Part shown: positions 8,910 through 18,232 of the stretch, piece after piece | Layout: every line of letters starts with the position of its first letter | Numbering within the stretch: position 1 is the first letter of the stretch | Origin: Bacillus pumilus | GTDB lineage: Bacteria > Bacillota > Bacilli > Bacillales > Bacillaceae | Assembly: GCF_024498355.1 (NCBI RefSeq) | Contig: NZ_CP101833.1 | Span: forward strand, 1,345,001 to 1,409,000 | DNA: 64,000 bases | Direction: 5' to 3' | Translations under genes and position numbers: made by a program | Notes under the pieces: model-generated | What the model saw: the letters and a program-made list of their open reading frames with translations, nothing else | Database searches by the model: none | Told to the model about the DNA's origin: nothing

Positions 8910-9665
8910 ATGTTAACACCGGAAAGACATCAACTCATTATCGACTGTTTAGAAGAAAATGATGTCATCAAAATACAGGACTTAACGATTATGACGGATG
9001 CGTCGGAATCTACAATCAGAAGAGATTTATCAGCCCTTGAAGAAAAAGGATTCCTCAAAAGAGTTCATGGGGGAGCAGCCAAGATATCAAGTATCCGTCT
9101 TGAACCAGATGTATATGAGAAATCTGCCAAAAACCTTCAAGAAAAGTCATTGATTGCAGAGGCAGCTGCTTCACTTTTAAAACAAGGCGATTGTATTTAT
9201 TTAGATGCTGGTACGACAACACAGCAAATGATTGAATATATCGATCCAGATCAAGATATTGTTGTGGTGACAAACGGTGTTATGCACATTGAAGCACTCA
9301 TGAGAAAAGGGATTTCTTTTTACCTGATAGGCGGATCAGTAAAGCATCGAACAGGAGCCATGGTGGGGGCCGCAGCTTTGACAGCGATGGAAAATTACCG
9401 TTTTGACAAAAGTTTTGTTGGGACGAACGGCATTCATCCCGAGGCAGGGTTTACAACACCTGATCCAGAGGAAGCGCTCATGAAAAAAAGAGCCATGAAG
9501 CAGGCGAAAAAAACCTATATCTTATCAGATGCCTCAAAGTTTGGCGAAATATCGTTTTCAGCCTTTGCTAGTTTACAGGAAGCGACCATTATCACAAACG
9601 ATGCAAAAGAGGATTCATTCGATAATTACCATGAAAAAACGGTTATAAAGGTAGTGAAAACATGA
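8910..9665 (+). CDS. fruR: FruR, DeoR-family repressor of the fructose operon
   Basis: FruR is a sugar-phosphate-responsive repressor. The DeoR-type helix-turn-helix occupies about residues 1-57 (DASESTIRRDLSALEEKGFL), followed by a DeoRC effector domain with LDAGTTT and TNG motifs. ATG 8910 starts the 251-residue form and has AAAGGGGGTG (8895-8904) in front; the 28 in-frame codons upstream are not used. The ATGA overlap with fruK at the 3' end indicates one transcript fruR-fruK-fruA. Confidence 0.94.
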   Translation: MLTPERHQLIIDCLEENDVIKIQDLTIMTDASESTIRRDLSALEEKGFLKRVHGGAAKISSIRLEPDVYEKSAKNLQEKSLIAEAAASLLKQGDCIYLDAGTTTQQMIEYIDPDQDIVVVTNGVMHIEALMRKGISFYLIGGSVKHRTGAMVGAAALTAMENYRFDKSFVGTNGIHPEAGFTTPDPEEALMKKRAMKQAKKTYILSDASKFGEISFSAFASLQEATIITNDAKEDSFDNYHEKTVIKVVKT

Positions 9666-10573
9666 TTTATACAGTTACTTTAAACCCATCAGTTGATTAC
9701 ATCGTACACGTGGAGGATTTTGCTGTCGGCGATTTAAATCGTTCAACCTATGACAAAAAATATCCAGGTGGTAAAGGAATCAATGTCTCAAGGCTTTTAA
9801 AACGTCACGGTGTTGAATCAAAAGCACTTGGATTCATTGGCGGATTTACAGGCACATATATTCAAAACTTTTTACAAAATGAACAATTACAAACAGCCTT
9901 TCACGAGGTGTCAGAAGATACACGAATCAATGTGAAACTAAAAACTGGTGAAGAAACAGAAATCAACGGACTGGGTCCAACTATTACGGAAGTGCAATTT
10001 GAGTCGTTTCTATCCCAATTTACTTCATTGACTGAAGGAGATGTCGTTGTATTAGCTGGCAGCATTCCTTCTTCATTACCTCATAACACTTATGAGCGTA
10101 TTGCTGAAGTTTGTGAGCAGCAAGGTGTAAGAGTTGTCCTTGATATTTCTGGGGAAGCGTTAAAAAAAGCAGCACATATGAAACCGTTCTTAATGAAACC
10201 AAACCATCATGAGTTAGGTGAAATGTTTGAGACGAGTATTTCATCAGCGGCAGAAGCCATCCCTTATGGGAAAAAGCTGTTAGACCAAGGTGCTGAACAT
10301 GTCATCGTATCCATGGCAGGAGACGGAGCCCTTTTGTTCAGTAAAGAAGGGGTCTATCAGTCGAATGTTCCGAAGGGTACACTCATCAACTCAGTTGGTG
10401 CAGGAGATTCAGTCGTTGCAGGATTTTTAGCCGGCGTTTCTAAAGGTCTTTCCATTGAAGAGTCATTTAAGCTTGGTGTTACATCAGGAAGCGCTACAGC
10501 GTTTTCTGAGGAACTTGGAACAAAAGAGCTTGTCGACACACTACTACCACAAGTAAAAGTCACACGCATTTAA
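9662..10573 (+). CDS. fruK: 1-phosphofructokinase FruK
   Basis: FruK phosphorylates fructose 1-phosphate, made by FruA, to fructose 1,6-bisphosphate. It is a PfkB-fold kinase of 303 residues with substrate motif GGKGINVSR at 36-44 and the C-terminal anion-hole motif VGAGDSVVAGF with the catalytic Asp near 249. It overlaps fruR by four bases and lies 13 bases upstream of fruA. Confidence 0.95.
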   Translation: MIYTVTLNPSVDYIVHVEDFAVGDLNRSTYDKKYPGGKGINVSRLLKRHGVESKALGFIGGFTGTYIQNFLQNEQLQTAFHEVSEDTRINVKLKTGEETEINGLGPTITEVQFESFLSQFTSLTEGDVVVLAGSIPSSLPHNTYERIAEVCEQQGVRVVLDISGEALKKAAHMKPFLMKPNHHELGEMFETSISSAAEAIPYGKKLLDQGAEHVIVSMAGDGALLFSKEGVYQSNVPKGTLINSVGAGDSVVAGFLAGVSKGLSIEESFKLGVTSGSATAFSEELGTKELVDTLLPQVKVTRI

Positions 10574-10586
10574 AGGAGGAGTCATC

Positions 10587-12479
10587 ATGAAAATTACAGA
10601 ACTACTCACGAAGCATACGATTAAGCTTCAATTAGATAGCCAGCAGAAAGAAGCAGTGATTGAAGAGCTGGTGACTGTATTAGATACAGCAGGTAAATTA
10701 AATGATAAAGAAGGCTACAAAGAAGCTGTCATCAATCGTGAAAAACAGAGCTCTACTGGTATTGGCGAAGGAATTGCGATTCCGCACGCTAAAACATCAA
10801 GTGTGAAAGAACCTGCCATTGCATTTGGCCGCTCGACTGCTGGTGTAGACTATGAATCACTAGACGGACAGCCAAGTCATCTAGTCTTTATGATTGCAGC
10901 AACTGAAGGCGCAAACAACACGCATTTAGAAGCACTTTCTCGTTTATCAACACTTCTCATGCGCGAAGAAATCCGAAAGCAGCTGCTCGAAGCGGCTACT
11001 GAAGATGAAATCATCGACATCATCAATACGCATGATCAAGACGATGAAGAAGAAGAGGAAGTTATAGAAGAACCGGCAGCATCAGGAAAACCTGCTAAGA
11101 TCTTAGCGGTAACAGCTTGTCCAACGGGCATTGCGCATACATTTATGGCGGCAGATGCTTTGAAAGAAAAAGCAAAAGAAATGGGCGTTGACATTAAAGT
11201 TGAGACAAACGGCTCTAGTGGAATTAAACATGCCCTTACAGCAAAAGAAATTGAAGAAGCGCCAGCCATCATTGTGGCAGCGGATAAGCAAGTCGAAATG
11301 GAACGCTTTAAAGGCAAACATGTCATTGAAGTACCTGTGACAGCTGGAATTCGCCGCCCGCAGGAATTGATCGAAAAAGCAATCAATCAGGATGCACCGA
11401 TTTATAAAGGTTCAGGCGGAGGTTCTTCAAAAGACGAAAATGAATCATCAGGCAGCGGAAGAAGTGGATTTTATAAGCACTTAATGAGCGGCGTAAGCAA
11501 CATGCTTCCATTTGTTGTTGGAGGCGGTATCCTCGTTGCGATTTCATTCTTCTGGGGTATTAAGTCGGCGGATCCTAATGACCCTTCCTTCAATTCATTT
11601 GCAGCTGTATTAAAAGGAATTGGCGGAGATAATGCGCTTGCCTTAATCGTTGCTGTATTAGCTGGATTTATCGCCATGAGTATTGCAGACCGTCCAGGTT
11701 TTGCGCCAGGTATGGTCGGTGGATTTATGGCCTCTGCTGCAGGTGCTGGATTCTTAGGCGGACTAATTGCTGGTTTCCTTGCTGGTTACATCGTGGTGCT
11801 CTTGAAAAAAGTATTCACAATCGTACCGCAGTCGCTCGATGGCATTAAACCGGTTCTGCTGTATCCATTGTTCGGTATTTTCTTTACAGGCATTATCATG
11901 CATTATATTGTCAATACACCAGTTAAAATGGTGATGGACGGATTAACACACTGGCTTGAATCACTAGGTACTGGAAACCTTGTACTAATGGGCATTATTT
12001 TAGCTGGTATGATGGCGATTGATATGGGTGGCCCAATTAACAAAGCGGCTTACACATTTGGTCTTGCTATGATTGCTGCTGGCAACTATGCACCGCATGC
12101 TGCTATTATGGCAGGCGGAATGGTTCCACCACTAGGTATTGCTCTTGCGACAACGATCTTTAGAAATAAATTCTCAAAACGTGACCGTGAAGCAGGTATT
12201 ACATGCTACTTCATGGGGGCCGCTTTCATCACCGAAGGGGCGATCCCGTTTGCAGCGGCAGATCCTCTGCGCGTGATTCCTTCAGCCGTCGTTGGCGCAG
12301 CAGTTGCTGGCGGATTAACGGAATTCTTTAGAGTCACGCTTCCTGCACCACACGGCGGACTATTCGTTTTCTGGGTAACAAATCATCCGGTTCTTTATAT
12401 CATCAGCATCTTAATCGGTGCTGTTGTCACAGCGCTTTTACTTGGTATTTTGAAAAAACCAGTCAAACAAGAAGCGTAA
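10587..12479 (+). CDS. fruA: Fructose PTS transporter EIIABC FruA
   Basis: FruA imports fructose and phosphorylates it at C1. The domain order in the 630-residue protein is IIA (phosphorylated His67 in AIPHAK), a very acidic linker near 150-162, IIB (phosphorylated Cys178 in TACPTGIAHT), a Gly/Ser-rich linker near 275-295, then a multispan IIC domain from about 300 to the end. AAAGGAGGAG is directly upstream. The product feeds FruK. Confidence 0.95.
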   Translation: MKITELLTKHTIKLQLDSQQKEAVIEELVTVLDTAGKLNDKEGYKEAVINREKQSSTGIGEGIAIPHAKTSSVKEPAIAFGRSTAGVDYESLDGQPSHLVFMIAATEGANNTHLEALSRLSTLLMREEIRKQLLEAATEDEIIDIINTHDQDDEEEEEVIEEPAASGKPAKILAVTACPTGIAHTFMAADALKEKAKEMGVDIKVETNGSSGIKHALTAKEIEEAPAIIVAADKQVEMERFKGKHVIEVPVTAGIRRPQELIEKAINQDAPIYKGSGGGSSKDENESSGSGRSGFYKHLMSGVSNMLPFVVGGGILVAISFFWGIKSADPNDPSFNSFAAVLKGIGGDNALALIVAVLAGFIAMSIADRPGFAPGMVGGFMASAAGAGFLGGLIAGFLAGYIVVLLKKVFTIVPQSLDGIKPVLLYPLFGIFFTGIIMHYIVNTPVKMVMDGLTHWLESLGTGNLVLMGIILAGMMAIDMGGPINKAAYTFGLAMIAAGNYAPHAAIMAGGMVPPLGIALATTIFRNKFSKRDREAGITCYFMGAAFITEGAIPFAAADPLRVIPSAVVGAAVAGGLTEFFRVTLPAPHGGLFVFWVTNHPVLYIISILIGAVVTALLLGILKKPVKQEA

Positions 12480-12488
12480 TTCAGAAGA

Positions 12489-12518
12489 GAAGCATCGTGA
12501 AGAGCGGTGCTTCTTTTT
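12489..12518 (+). terminator. Terminator of the fructose operon
   Basis: A nine-bp stem (12489-12497 with 12505-12513, one G-U pair) followed by TTTTT. Confidence 0.85.
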
Positions 12519-12580
12519 GTTTAATGATCAACAAATTAGGAAAAAATAGCTAAATGGATGGTTGTCTTGTGAATTTTTAA

Positions 12581-12608
12581 TTGACATGTGATAAAGTAAA
12601 GTTATTCA
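12581..12608 (+). promoter_or_regulatory. Probable sipT promoter
   Basis: A perfect TTGACA at 12581-12586 with a weak TATTCA at 12603-12608 (16-base spacer), about 50 bases before the sipT start. Confidence 0.45.
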
Positions 12609-12657
12609 ATTCACGTTTCAAGTCTTTTAGCAGAAAGCCTTAGGAGGAAGCAGTATT

Positions 12658-13263
12658 TTGAACGAAGAAAACAAACAAAACGAAAATGACATTCAATCTG
12701 ATGCGAAGCAAGCCAAAACAGAGAAGAAAAGTTCACTGTTTGAATGGATCAAAGCCATTTTGATTGCACTTGCACTTGTCTTTCTCATCCGTACGTTCAT
12801 ATTTGAGCCGTATGTGGTGGAAGGAGAGTCAATGGACCCAACCCTTCATGACGGGGAAAAGCTGTTTGTAAACAAAACCATTAACTATCTCGGTGGTGTC
12901 AAACGCGGTGACATCGTCATTATAAATGGAAAAGATGGTCAGAAAATTCATTATGTAAAACGATTGATCGGCCTTCCAGGCGACACGATTGAAATGAAGG
13001 ATGATACCCTTTACATTAATGGCAAAAAAGTAAATGAGCCTTATTTAAAAGAGAACAAGGTGCATGCGAAAGAGTATGAGGTGCATTTGACAGGGGATTT
13101 TGGTCCGCTGAAAGTACCGAAAAACGATTACTTTGTGATGGGTGACAACAGACTTAATTCCATGGACAGCCGAAATGGACTTGGACTCATTGAAAAGGAT
13201 CGTATTGTCGGGACATCAGAATTTGTTTTCTTCCCATTTGGTGACATTCGACAAACACAATAA
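12658..13263 (+). CDS. sipT: Type I signal peptidase SipT-like
   Basis: It cleaves signal peptides of secreted proteins at the outer face of the membrane. The cytoplasmic N-terminal segment is charged (1-30), a single membrane helix spans about 31-48, and the catalytic dyad is Ser58 in GESMDP and Lys101 in HYVKRLIGLPGD; the GDNR box is also intact. The TTG start has AGGAGGA at about 12642. At 201 residues it is slightly longer than SipS/SipT because of the N-terminal extension. The position before ykoA and ykpA is that of sipT in B. subtilis. Confidence 0.92.
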   Translation: MNEENKQNENDIQSDAKQAKTEKKSSLFEWIKAILIALALVFLIRTFIFEPYVVEGESMDPTLHDGEKLFVNKTINYLGGVKRGDIVIINGKDGQKIHYVKRLIGLPGDTIEMKDDTLYINGKKVNEPYLKENKVHAKEYEVHLTGDFGPLKVPKNDYFVMGDNRLNSMDSRNGLGLIEKDRIVGTSEFVFFPFGDIRQTQ

Positions 13264-13265
13264 AA

Positions 13266-13294
13266 GCACCCTTCTCAAGGCGTGAGAAAGGTGC
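13266..13294 (+). terminator. Hairpin after sipT
   Basis: A 12-bp stem with one mismatch (13266-13277 with 13283-13294). The following T-run is poor, and the adjacent hairpin at 13303 probably completes termination. Confidence 0.6.
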
Positions 13295-13302
13295 TTGAAT
13301 GG

Positions 13303-13329
13303 ACGACCTTTAAAAGAAGGGTCGTTTTT
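13303..13329. terminator. Terminator between convergent sipT and ykoA
   Basis: ACGACCTT pairs with AAGGGTCGT (one bulged base), followed by TTTTT on the plus strand. It lies at the 3' ends of both genes. Confidence 0.65.
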
Positions 13330-13603
13330 AATTTGGCATGAGCATCGTGACAATGATCACAATGGCCAAAACAGAAGCGAACACAGACCCGGTGATGGCT
13401 AAAACGGATCGAAACAATCCGATCTTTTGATTTTCTTTTCCCCGCTTTTGTAAAAAGCGTTTGGAAAAGAGGTGGACCAGTGTGTAAATGAGAACAAGCC
13501 CAATATAAAGACCAAAGTCCTTCGCGTTAAATCCTGTTGCAGATAAATAAATGCCCATAAAGAAAATCAATAAACAGTATTCCATGAGTGTGAGTAATCT
13601 CAA
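13328..13603 (-). CDS. ykoA: Small membrane protein YkoA
   Basis: A 91-residue protein with three predicted membrane helices (about 5-23, 30-48 and 66-88) separated by a basic loop with FSKRFLQKRGKEN. The TTG start at 13603 has GGAG ten bases upstream. An ATG at 13610 on this strand is in another frame and leads only to a short dead-end peptide. Next to sipT, as ykoA is in B. subtilis. Function unknown. Confidence 0.75.
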   Translation of the reverse strand: MRLLTLMEYCLLIFFMGIYLSATGFNAKDFGLYIGLVLIYTLVHLFSKRFLQKRGKENQKIGLFRSVLAITGSVFASVLAIVIIVTMLMPN

Positions 13604-13706
13604 ATTGCATGAACTCCTTCAACAAATCATTCCAACTTATTATACCATAATGGACAAAAAGCCTTTGTTCTGAGAGAGAGACGTTTCTATCAAACGTTAT
13701 TCATGT

Positions 13707-13712
13707 TATACT
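13707..13712 (+). promoter_or_regulatory. Extended -10 element for ykpA
   Basis: TATACT preceded by TG (TGTTATACT), about 35 bases before the ykpA ATG. No good -35 is visible, as expected for an extended -10 promoter. Confidence 0.45.
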
Positions 13713-13746
13713 TCATAATGATGAATGAGTGATGGAGGATTAATAA

Positions 13747-15366
13747 ATGATTGCAGTAAATAATGTTAGTTTGCGCTTTGCTGATCGTAAACTATTTGAA
13801 GAAGTAAATATTAAGTTCACTCCTGGCAACTGCTACGGACTAATTGGTGCCAACGGAGCTGGTAAATCAACGTTCCTAAAGATTCTTTCTGGAGAAATTG
13901 ATGCTCAAACTGGCGATGTTCATATGAGCCCTGGTGAACGTTTAGCGATTTTAAAACAGAACCACTTTGAATACGAAGAGTTTGAAGTGTTAAAGGTCGT
14001 CATCATGGGTCATAAACGTCTATATGATGTGATGCAGGAAAAAGACGCGATCTATATGAAACCTGATTTCTCAGATGAAGACGGGATTCGTGCAGCGGAG
14101 CTTGAAGGTGAGTTCGCTGAGTTAAACGGTTGGGAAGCAGAAAGTGAAGCAGCGATCCTATTAAAAGGTCTTGGCATTCCAGAGAGCCTTCAATCAAAGA
14201 AAATGTCTGAGCTTGGCGGTTCTGAAAAGGTCAAAGTATTACTAGCCCAAGCTTTATTCGGTAAACCTGACGTTCTTCTTCTTGATGAGCCAACGAACCA
14301 CTTGGACTTACAAGCGATTCAGTGGCTGGAAGAATTCTTAATTAACTTTGAAAATACCGTTATCGTCGTATCGCATGATCGTCACTTCTTAAACAAAGTG
14401 TGTACTCATATTGCGGACCTTGACTTTGGAAAAATCCAAGTATATGTCGGTAACTATGATTTTTGGTATGAATCCAGCCAATTGGCACTCAAACTAAGCC
14501 AAGATGCAAATAAGAAAAAAGAAGAACAAATTAAGCAGCTTCAAGAGTTCGTTGCCCGGTTCAGTGCGAACGCTTCTAAATCGAAGCAAGCGACATCAAG
14601 AAAGAAATTGCTTGATAAGATCTCTCTAGATGACATTAAGCCATCGTCTCGTAAATATCCGTATGTTCATTTTGCGCCAGAGCGTGAAATTGGAAATGAT
14701 GTCCTTCAAGTAGAAGGTCTATCAAAAACGATTGACGGCGTGAAAGTACTTGATAACGTCAGCTTTATTATGAACCGCGAAGATAAAATTGCGTTCTTAA
14801 GCCGTAATGAGCTTGCTGTGTCCACTTTATTTAAAATCCTTGCTGGTGAGATGGAGCCAGACAGCGGGACGTTTAAATGGGGCGTAACAACGTCTCAAGC
14901 CTTTTTCCCGAAAGACAATAGTGAATACTTTGAAGGAAGCGACTTAGATCTTGTGGATTGGCTGCGTCAATATTCCCCTAATGATCAAAGTGAAAGCTTC
15001 TTACGAGGCTTCTTAGGACGTATGCTTTTCTCTGGAGAAGAAGTAAAGAAAAAAGCAAGTGTCTTATCAGGAGGAGAAAAGGTTCGTTGTATGTTATCAA
15101 AAATGATGCTGTCTGGAGCGAATATTCTGCTGTTAGATGAGCCGACGAACCATTTAGACCTAGAATCCATTACAGCGCTGAATAACGGCTTAATGAGCTT
15201 TAAAGGGGCTATGCTCTTCTCATCTCATGACCATCAGTTTGTTGAAACGGTTGCAAATCGTATGATCGAAGTGACGCCAAATGGCATTGTTGATAAACAA
15301 ACAACATATGATGAGTTTTTAGCAGATCAAGACATTCAAAAGAGACTCAACGAGCTTTATGCGTAA
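13747..15366 (+). CDS. ykpA: ABC-F family ATPase YkpA
   Basis: A soluble tandem-ATPase protein of 539 residues with no membrane segment. ABC-F proteins act on the ribosome in translation or antibiotic protection; the exact role of YkpA is not settled. NBD1 has an intact Walker A (GANGAGKST, 34-42) and Walker B LLLDEPTNHLD. The linker near 245-300 is rich in Lys and Gln. NBD2 has the signature LSGGEK and Walker B LLLDEPTNHLD, but its Walker A position reads LSRNELAVST without the Gly-Lys. The NBD1 signature is also altered (LGGSEK). One of the two composite ATP sites therefore looks degenerate. GATGGAGGA is the ribosome site. Confidence 0.92.
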   Translation: MIAVNNVSLRFADRKLFEEVNIKFTPGNCYGLIGANGAGKSTFLKILSGEIDAQTGDVHMSPGERLAILKQNHFEYEEFEVLKVVIMGHKRLYDVMQEKDAIYMKPDFSDEDGIRAAELEGEFAELNGWEAESEAAILLKGLGIPESLQSKKMSELGGSEKVKVLLAQALFGKPDVLLLDEPTNHLDLQAIQWLEEFLINFENTVIVVSHDRHFLNKVCTHIADLDFGKIQVYVGNYDFWYESSQLALKLSQDANKKKEEQIKQLQEFVARFSANASKSKQATSRKKLLDKISLDDIKPSSRKYPYVHFAPEREIGNDVLQVEGLSKTIDGVKVLDNVSFIMNREDKIAFLSRNELAVSTLFKILAGEMEPDSGTFKWGVTTSQAFFPKDNSEYFEGSDLDLVDWLRQYSPNDQSESFLRGFLGRMLFSGEEVKKKASVLSGGEKVRCMLSKMMLSGANILLLDEPTNHLDLESITALNNGLMSFKGAMLFSSHDHQFVETVANRMIEVTPNGIVDKQTTYDEFLADQDIQKRLNELYA

Positions 15367-15373
15367 ATAAGAA

Positions 15374-15401
15374 AAGACATCCACATGGATGTCTTTTTTT
15401 G
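15374..15401. terminator. Bidirectional terminator between ykpA and ampS
   Basis: A perfect nine-bp stem (15374-15382 with 15387-15395), a four-base loop, and T-runs in both directions. Confidence 0.85.
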
Positions 15402-15402
15402 A

Positions 15403-16635
15403 TTAAAAAGCCCAATTTCCATTACGGAAGATCGGTTCACGCTTCCCGTCTTTTGTGATTCCATCAATATTCATTTCTTTTGAACCAATCATGAAATCGA
15501 CGTGTGTAATGCTGCTGTTGACACCAGCTGCGTCTAATTCCTCTCGTTTCATCTCTTTTCCGCCTTCGATATTAAACGCATAACCGCTGCCGATGGCAAG
15601 GTGGTTCGATGCATTTTCATCGTAAAGTGTATTGTAATAGAGGATATCCGAGTTTGAAATCGGTGAATCATCTGGTACGAGGGCAACCTCGCCTAAATAA
15701 TGAGAACCTTCATCTGTTTCAACCAGTGATGTTAAGATATCTTCGCCTTCTTTAGCTTTGACATCCACAATCCGGCCATTTTCAAAGGTTAATGTGAATT
15801 CATCAATGATATTTCCGGCATAGCTGAGCGGCTTTGTACTTGAGACAATACCGTTCACACCATCTTTTTTAGGTACGGTAAATACTTCTTCTGTCGGCAT
15901 ATTGGCCATGAAAGATACACCGCGCTCACTCACGCTGCCAGCTCCTACCCAAATATGCTGCTCTGGGAGCTCGATCGTTAAATCTGTACCTGGTGCTGCA
16001 TAGTGCAGCTTATGGTAGTGACGCTCATTTAATACTTTTACTTTTTCATTGAGTGACTCATCATGCTTTTTCCACGCATCAACAGGATCTGCTTGATCAG
16101 CACGTGCGACTTTAAAGATTTGATCCCATAATAAAGCGACAGCCTCTTCATCTGTATGGTCAGGGAAAATCTTTTTCGCCCAGTCTTTTGATGCAGCACC
16201 TACGACCGTCCAAGCGACTTTGTCAGATTGGACGTATTGACGATATGTATGAAGTGCTGAACCAGCAGCCTTTTGCTGTGCAGCGATTTTTTTCGAGTCA
16301 ATGCCTCGCAGAAGGTCAGGGCTTTCCGACAAGATGGTAATAAAAGCGCCGCCGCGTTTTGCGATGGTTTCCATCATCTGTGCTTCCCATTCCGGAAATT
16401 GCTCAAAAACATCCTGTGGTGCATGTTCGTATTTTAAACGGGTGAGAACACCATCACTCCAGCGGATATGTACGTTTTTCGCCCCGCGCTCATACGCGTG
16501 TTTTGCCACAAGACGAACAAGGTCTGCAGATTCCGTAAACGCCGATACGACCACTTCCTGTCCTTTTTGAACATTCACACCGACTTCAACGATGGTCTTT
16601 GCATATTGATCTAGTTGTTTTTTGAATGAACTCAT
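15403..16635 (-). CDS. ampS: M29-family metal-dependent aminopeptidase AmpS
   Basis: A cytosolic broad-specificity aminopeptidase of 410 residues, the standard length. The frame is open 26 codons further upstream, but ATG 16635 is preceded by AAAGGAGGG and begins MSSFKKQLDQYAK, the usual N terminus. Conserved M29 segments include the metal-ligand region with DEFTLTFENGRI and EGSHYLGEVALVP. It converges on ykpA and shares its terminator. Confidence 0.92.
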   Translation of the reverse strand: MSSFKKQLDQYAKTIVEVGVNVQKGQEVVVSAFTESADLVRLVAKHAYERGAKNVHIRWSDGVLTRLKYEHAPQDVFEQFPEWEAQMMETIAKRGGAFITILSESPDLLRGIDSKKIAAQQKAAGSALHTYRQYVQSDKVAWTVVGAASKDWAKKIFPDHTDEEAVALLWDQIFKVARADQADPVDAWKKHDESLNEKVKVLNERHYHKLHYAAPGTDLTIELPEQHIWVGAGSVSERGVSFMANMPTEEVFTVPKKDGVNGIVSSTKPLSYAGNIIDEFTLTFENGRIVDVKAKEGEDILTSLVETDEGSHYLGEVALVPDDSPISNSDILYYNTLYDENASNHLAIGSGYAFNIEGGKEMKREELDAAGVNSSITHVDFMIGSKEMNIDGITKDGKREPIFRNGNWAF

Positions 16636-16716
16636 AAAAAACCCTCCTTTAGTCATGTTCATCATATCAGATTTATGACCGAAAAGGAAAATGGGGATCC
16701 GCTTTGAAGCCAAAAT

Positions 16717-16744
16717 AAAAAAGCCGCTTTCGTGCGGCTTTTTT
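16717..16744 (-). terminator. Terminator overlapping the ykpC stop codon
   Basis: A perfect 11-bp stem (16717-16727 with 16734-16744) with a reverse-strand T-run. Its upstream arm begins inside the ykpC stop codon. Confidence 0.85.
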
Positions 16745-16874
16745 AGCGGTTCAGTTGTTTCACAGGCTGTGCATTAGAAGGGGGCATATGTGAAAATGAC
16801 AGGCTCATTCCTCCTAAAATAATACCCGTTAAAATGACTGTGACAACGACCCGTTTACCTAAATCAAGCAACAT
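16743..16874 (-). CDS. ykpC: Small membrane protein YkpC (43 aa)
   Basis: A 43-codon gene. It begins MLLDLGKRVVV, has one hydrophobic helix (about 9-29, with GIILGGMSLSF), and ends in a short polar tail. AAGGAGGA lies six bases before the ATG. It follows mreBH on the same strand, as ykpC does in B. subtilis, and resembles that protein closely in its N-terminal half. Its role is unknown. Placement behind mreBH may indicate cotranscription. Confidence 0.85.
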   Translation of the reverse strand: MLLDLGKRVVVTVILTGIILGGMSLSFSHMPPSNAQPVKQLNR

Positions 16875-16948
16875 GTTTTTCCTCCTTCACGTTTATCCAT
16901 TTCTCACGATATGATCGAAATGAGGGAAAAAGAAGTAGAACAGGAAGA

Positions 16949-17956
16949 TTATTTTAATGTTTTTTGCAATTTGTCGATGACTTCTAATGAACGCCCTGTT
17001 CCAATCGCTACACATTCCAGCGGATTTGCCGCAATATGAACCGGAACGACAATCTCTTGAGAGAGCCATTCTTGAATGCCATTTAAAAGAGCACCACCGC
17101 CAGTTAAAATCACGCCGCGGTCTACAATATCACCACTTAGCTCTGGAGGGCTGTCCTCTAACGTGGCACGAATTGCTTCTAAAATATGAAGAAGTGATTC
17201 TCGCAGGGCGCCTTGAATTTCATGAGAATCAAGCGTGATCGTTTTTGGAAGACCTGTGACAAGATCGCGTCCGCGCACTTCTAATGACTCAGGCTCATGT
17301 TCAATGAGTCCATACCCAATTTCCATTTTCACCTGTTCGGCTGTCCGCTCTCCGATCAATAGATTGTATTTCTTTCTTACAAACGTAATGATATCCTCAT
17401 CCAGCTGATCTCCTCCAATTCGAATGGAATGACAAGAGACAACGCCGCCAAATGAAATGATCGCCACTTCGGTTGTTCCTCCGCCAATATCTACGACGAC
17501 GTTTGCAACAGGCTCGTCTACCGGTAGATCAGCGCCGATTGCAGCTGCGACAGGTTCTTCAATTAAATGCACATGCTTTGCCCCGCAATTCTTTACAGCA
17601 TCACTGATCGCGCGGCGCTCGACAGCTGTTGAACCAGAAGGTGTACATACAACGACGGTCGGCTTTCTAAAGGTAAATCCAATATTCTTTCCTGCTTTTT
17701 TCATAATTTGTTTTAGTAAATCTGTTGTCATATCATAATCAGCGATGACACCATCTTTCATCGGGCGGATCGCCACAATTTTCCCAGGGGTTTTCCCAAT
17801 CATTTCTTTTGCTTCTGATCCGACTGCAAGTACAGTCTTTGTTTCTGTATCTACTGCCACGACGGACGGTTCATTTAAAATAATTCCCTTGTTTTTACTA
17901 TAAACCAATATGTTAGCTGTTCCTAAATCAATTCCAATTTCGGCATTTTGAAACAT
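16949..17956 (-). CDS. mreBH: Actin-like cell-shape protein MreBH
   Basis: A cytoskeletal MreB paralogue that in B. subtilis directs the LytE endopeptidase to the lateral wall. The actin-fold motifs are intact: phosphate-1 [11 protein letters not shown] (10-20), phosphate-2 [10 protein letters not shown] near 160, and the adenosine motif GGGALLNG near 285. ATG 17956 gives 335 residues and starts MFQNAEIG, as in homologues; a TTG four codons upstream is less likely. Reverse strand, divergent from abh. Confidence 0.95.
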   Translation of the reverse strand: MFQNAEIGIDLGTANILVYSKNKGIILNEPSVVAVDTETKTVLAVGSEAKEMIGKTPGKIVAIRPMKDGVIADYDMTTDLLKQIMKKAGKNIGFTFRKPTVVVCTPSGSTAVERRAISDAVKNCGAKHVHLIEEPVAAAIGADLPVDEPVANVVVDIGGGTTEVAIISFGGVVSCHSIRIGGDQLDEDIITFVRKKYNLLIGERTAEQVKMEIGYGLIEHEPESLEVRGRDLVTGLPKTITLDSHEIQGALRESLLHILEAIRATLEDSPPELSGDIVDRGVILTGGGALLNGIQEWLSQEIVVPVHIAANPLECVAIGTGRSLEVIDKLQKTLK

Positions 17957-18008
17957 GTTTTCACCCAATCTCTATTTTTGCTGTTTTAAACAATTTTACA
18001 TTTAAAAG

Positions 18009-18037
18009 TTCAGAGGGCTGCTGTCATTTGTGGGGGT
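18009..18037 (-). promoter_or_regulatory. Candidate SigI-type promoter upstream of mreBH
   Basis: On the reverse strand ACCCCC (18032-18037) precedes TGAAC, whose TGAA lies 19 bases further on (18009-18012). B. subtilis mreBH is SigI-dependent with ACCCCC/CGAA elements. The -35 match is exact, but the -10 and spacing are imperfect, so this is a hypothesis. Confidence 0.3.
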
Positions 18038-18232
18038 TTGTGATGACCTTGAAATGAATCTGTAAAATTCAAGTCTCATTTTGACAAACACAATAAATTT
18101 TCCCTTTGTTTTTTCTTTTATGAAAAAAATTTTTAAGCAGGAGAAACCTTTCGTGAATCTCTTACGTCTACGATATATCAATTGGTGAATACCAGATTGA
18201 TCTTGAGCTAATGAAAGAAAGAGGGAACGAAA

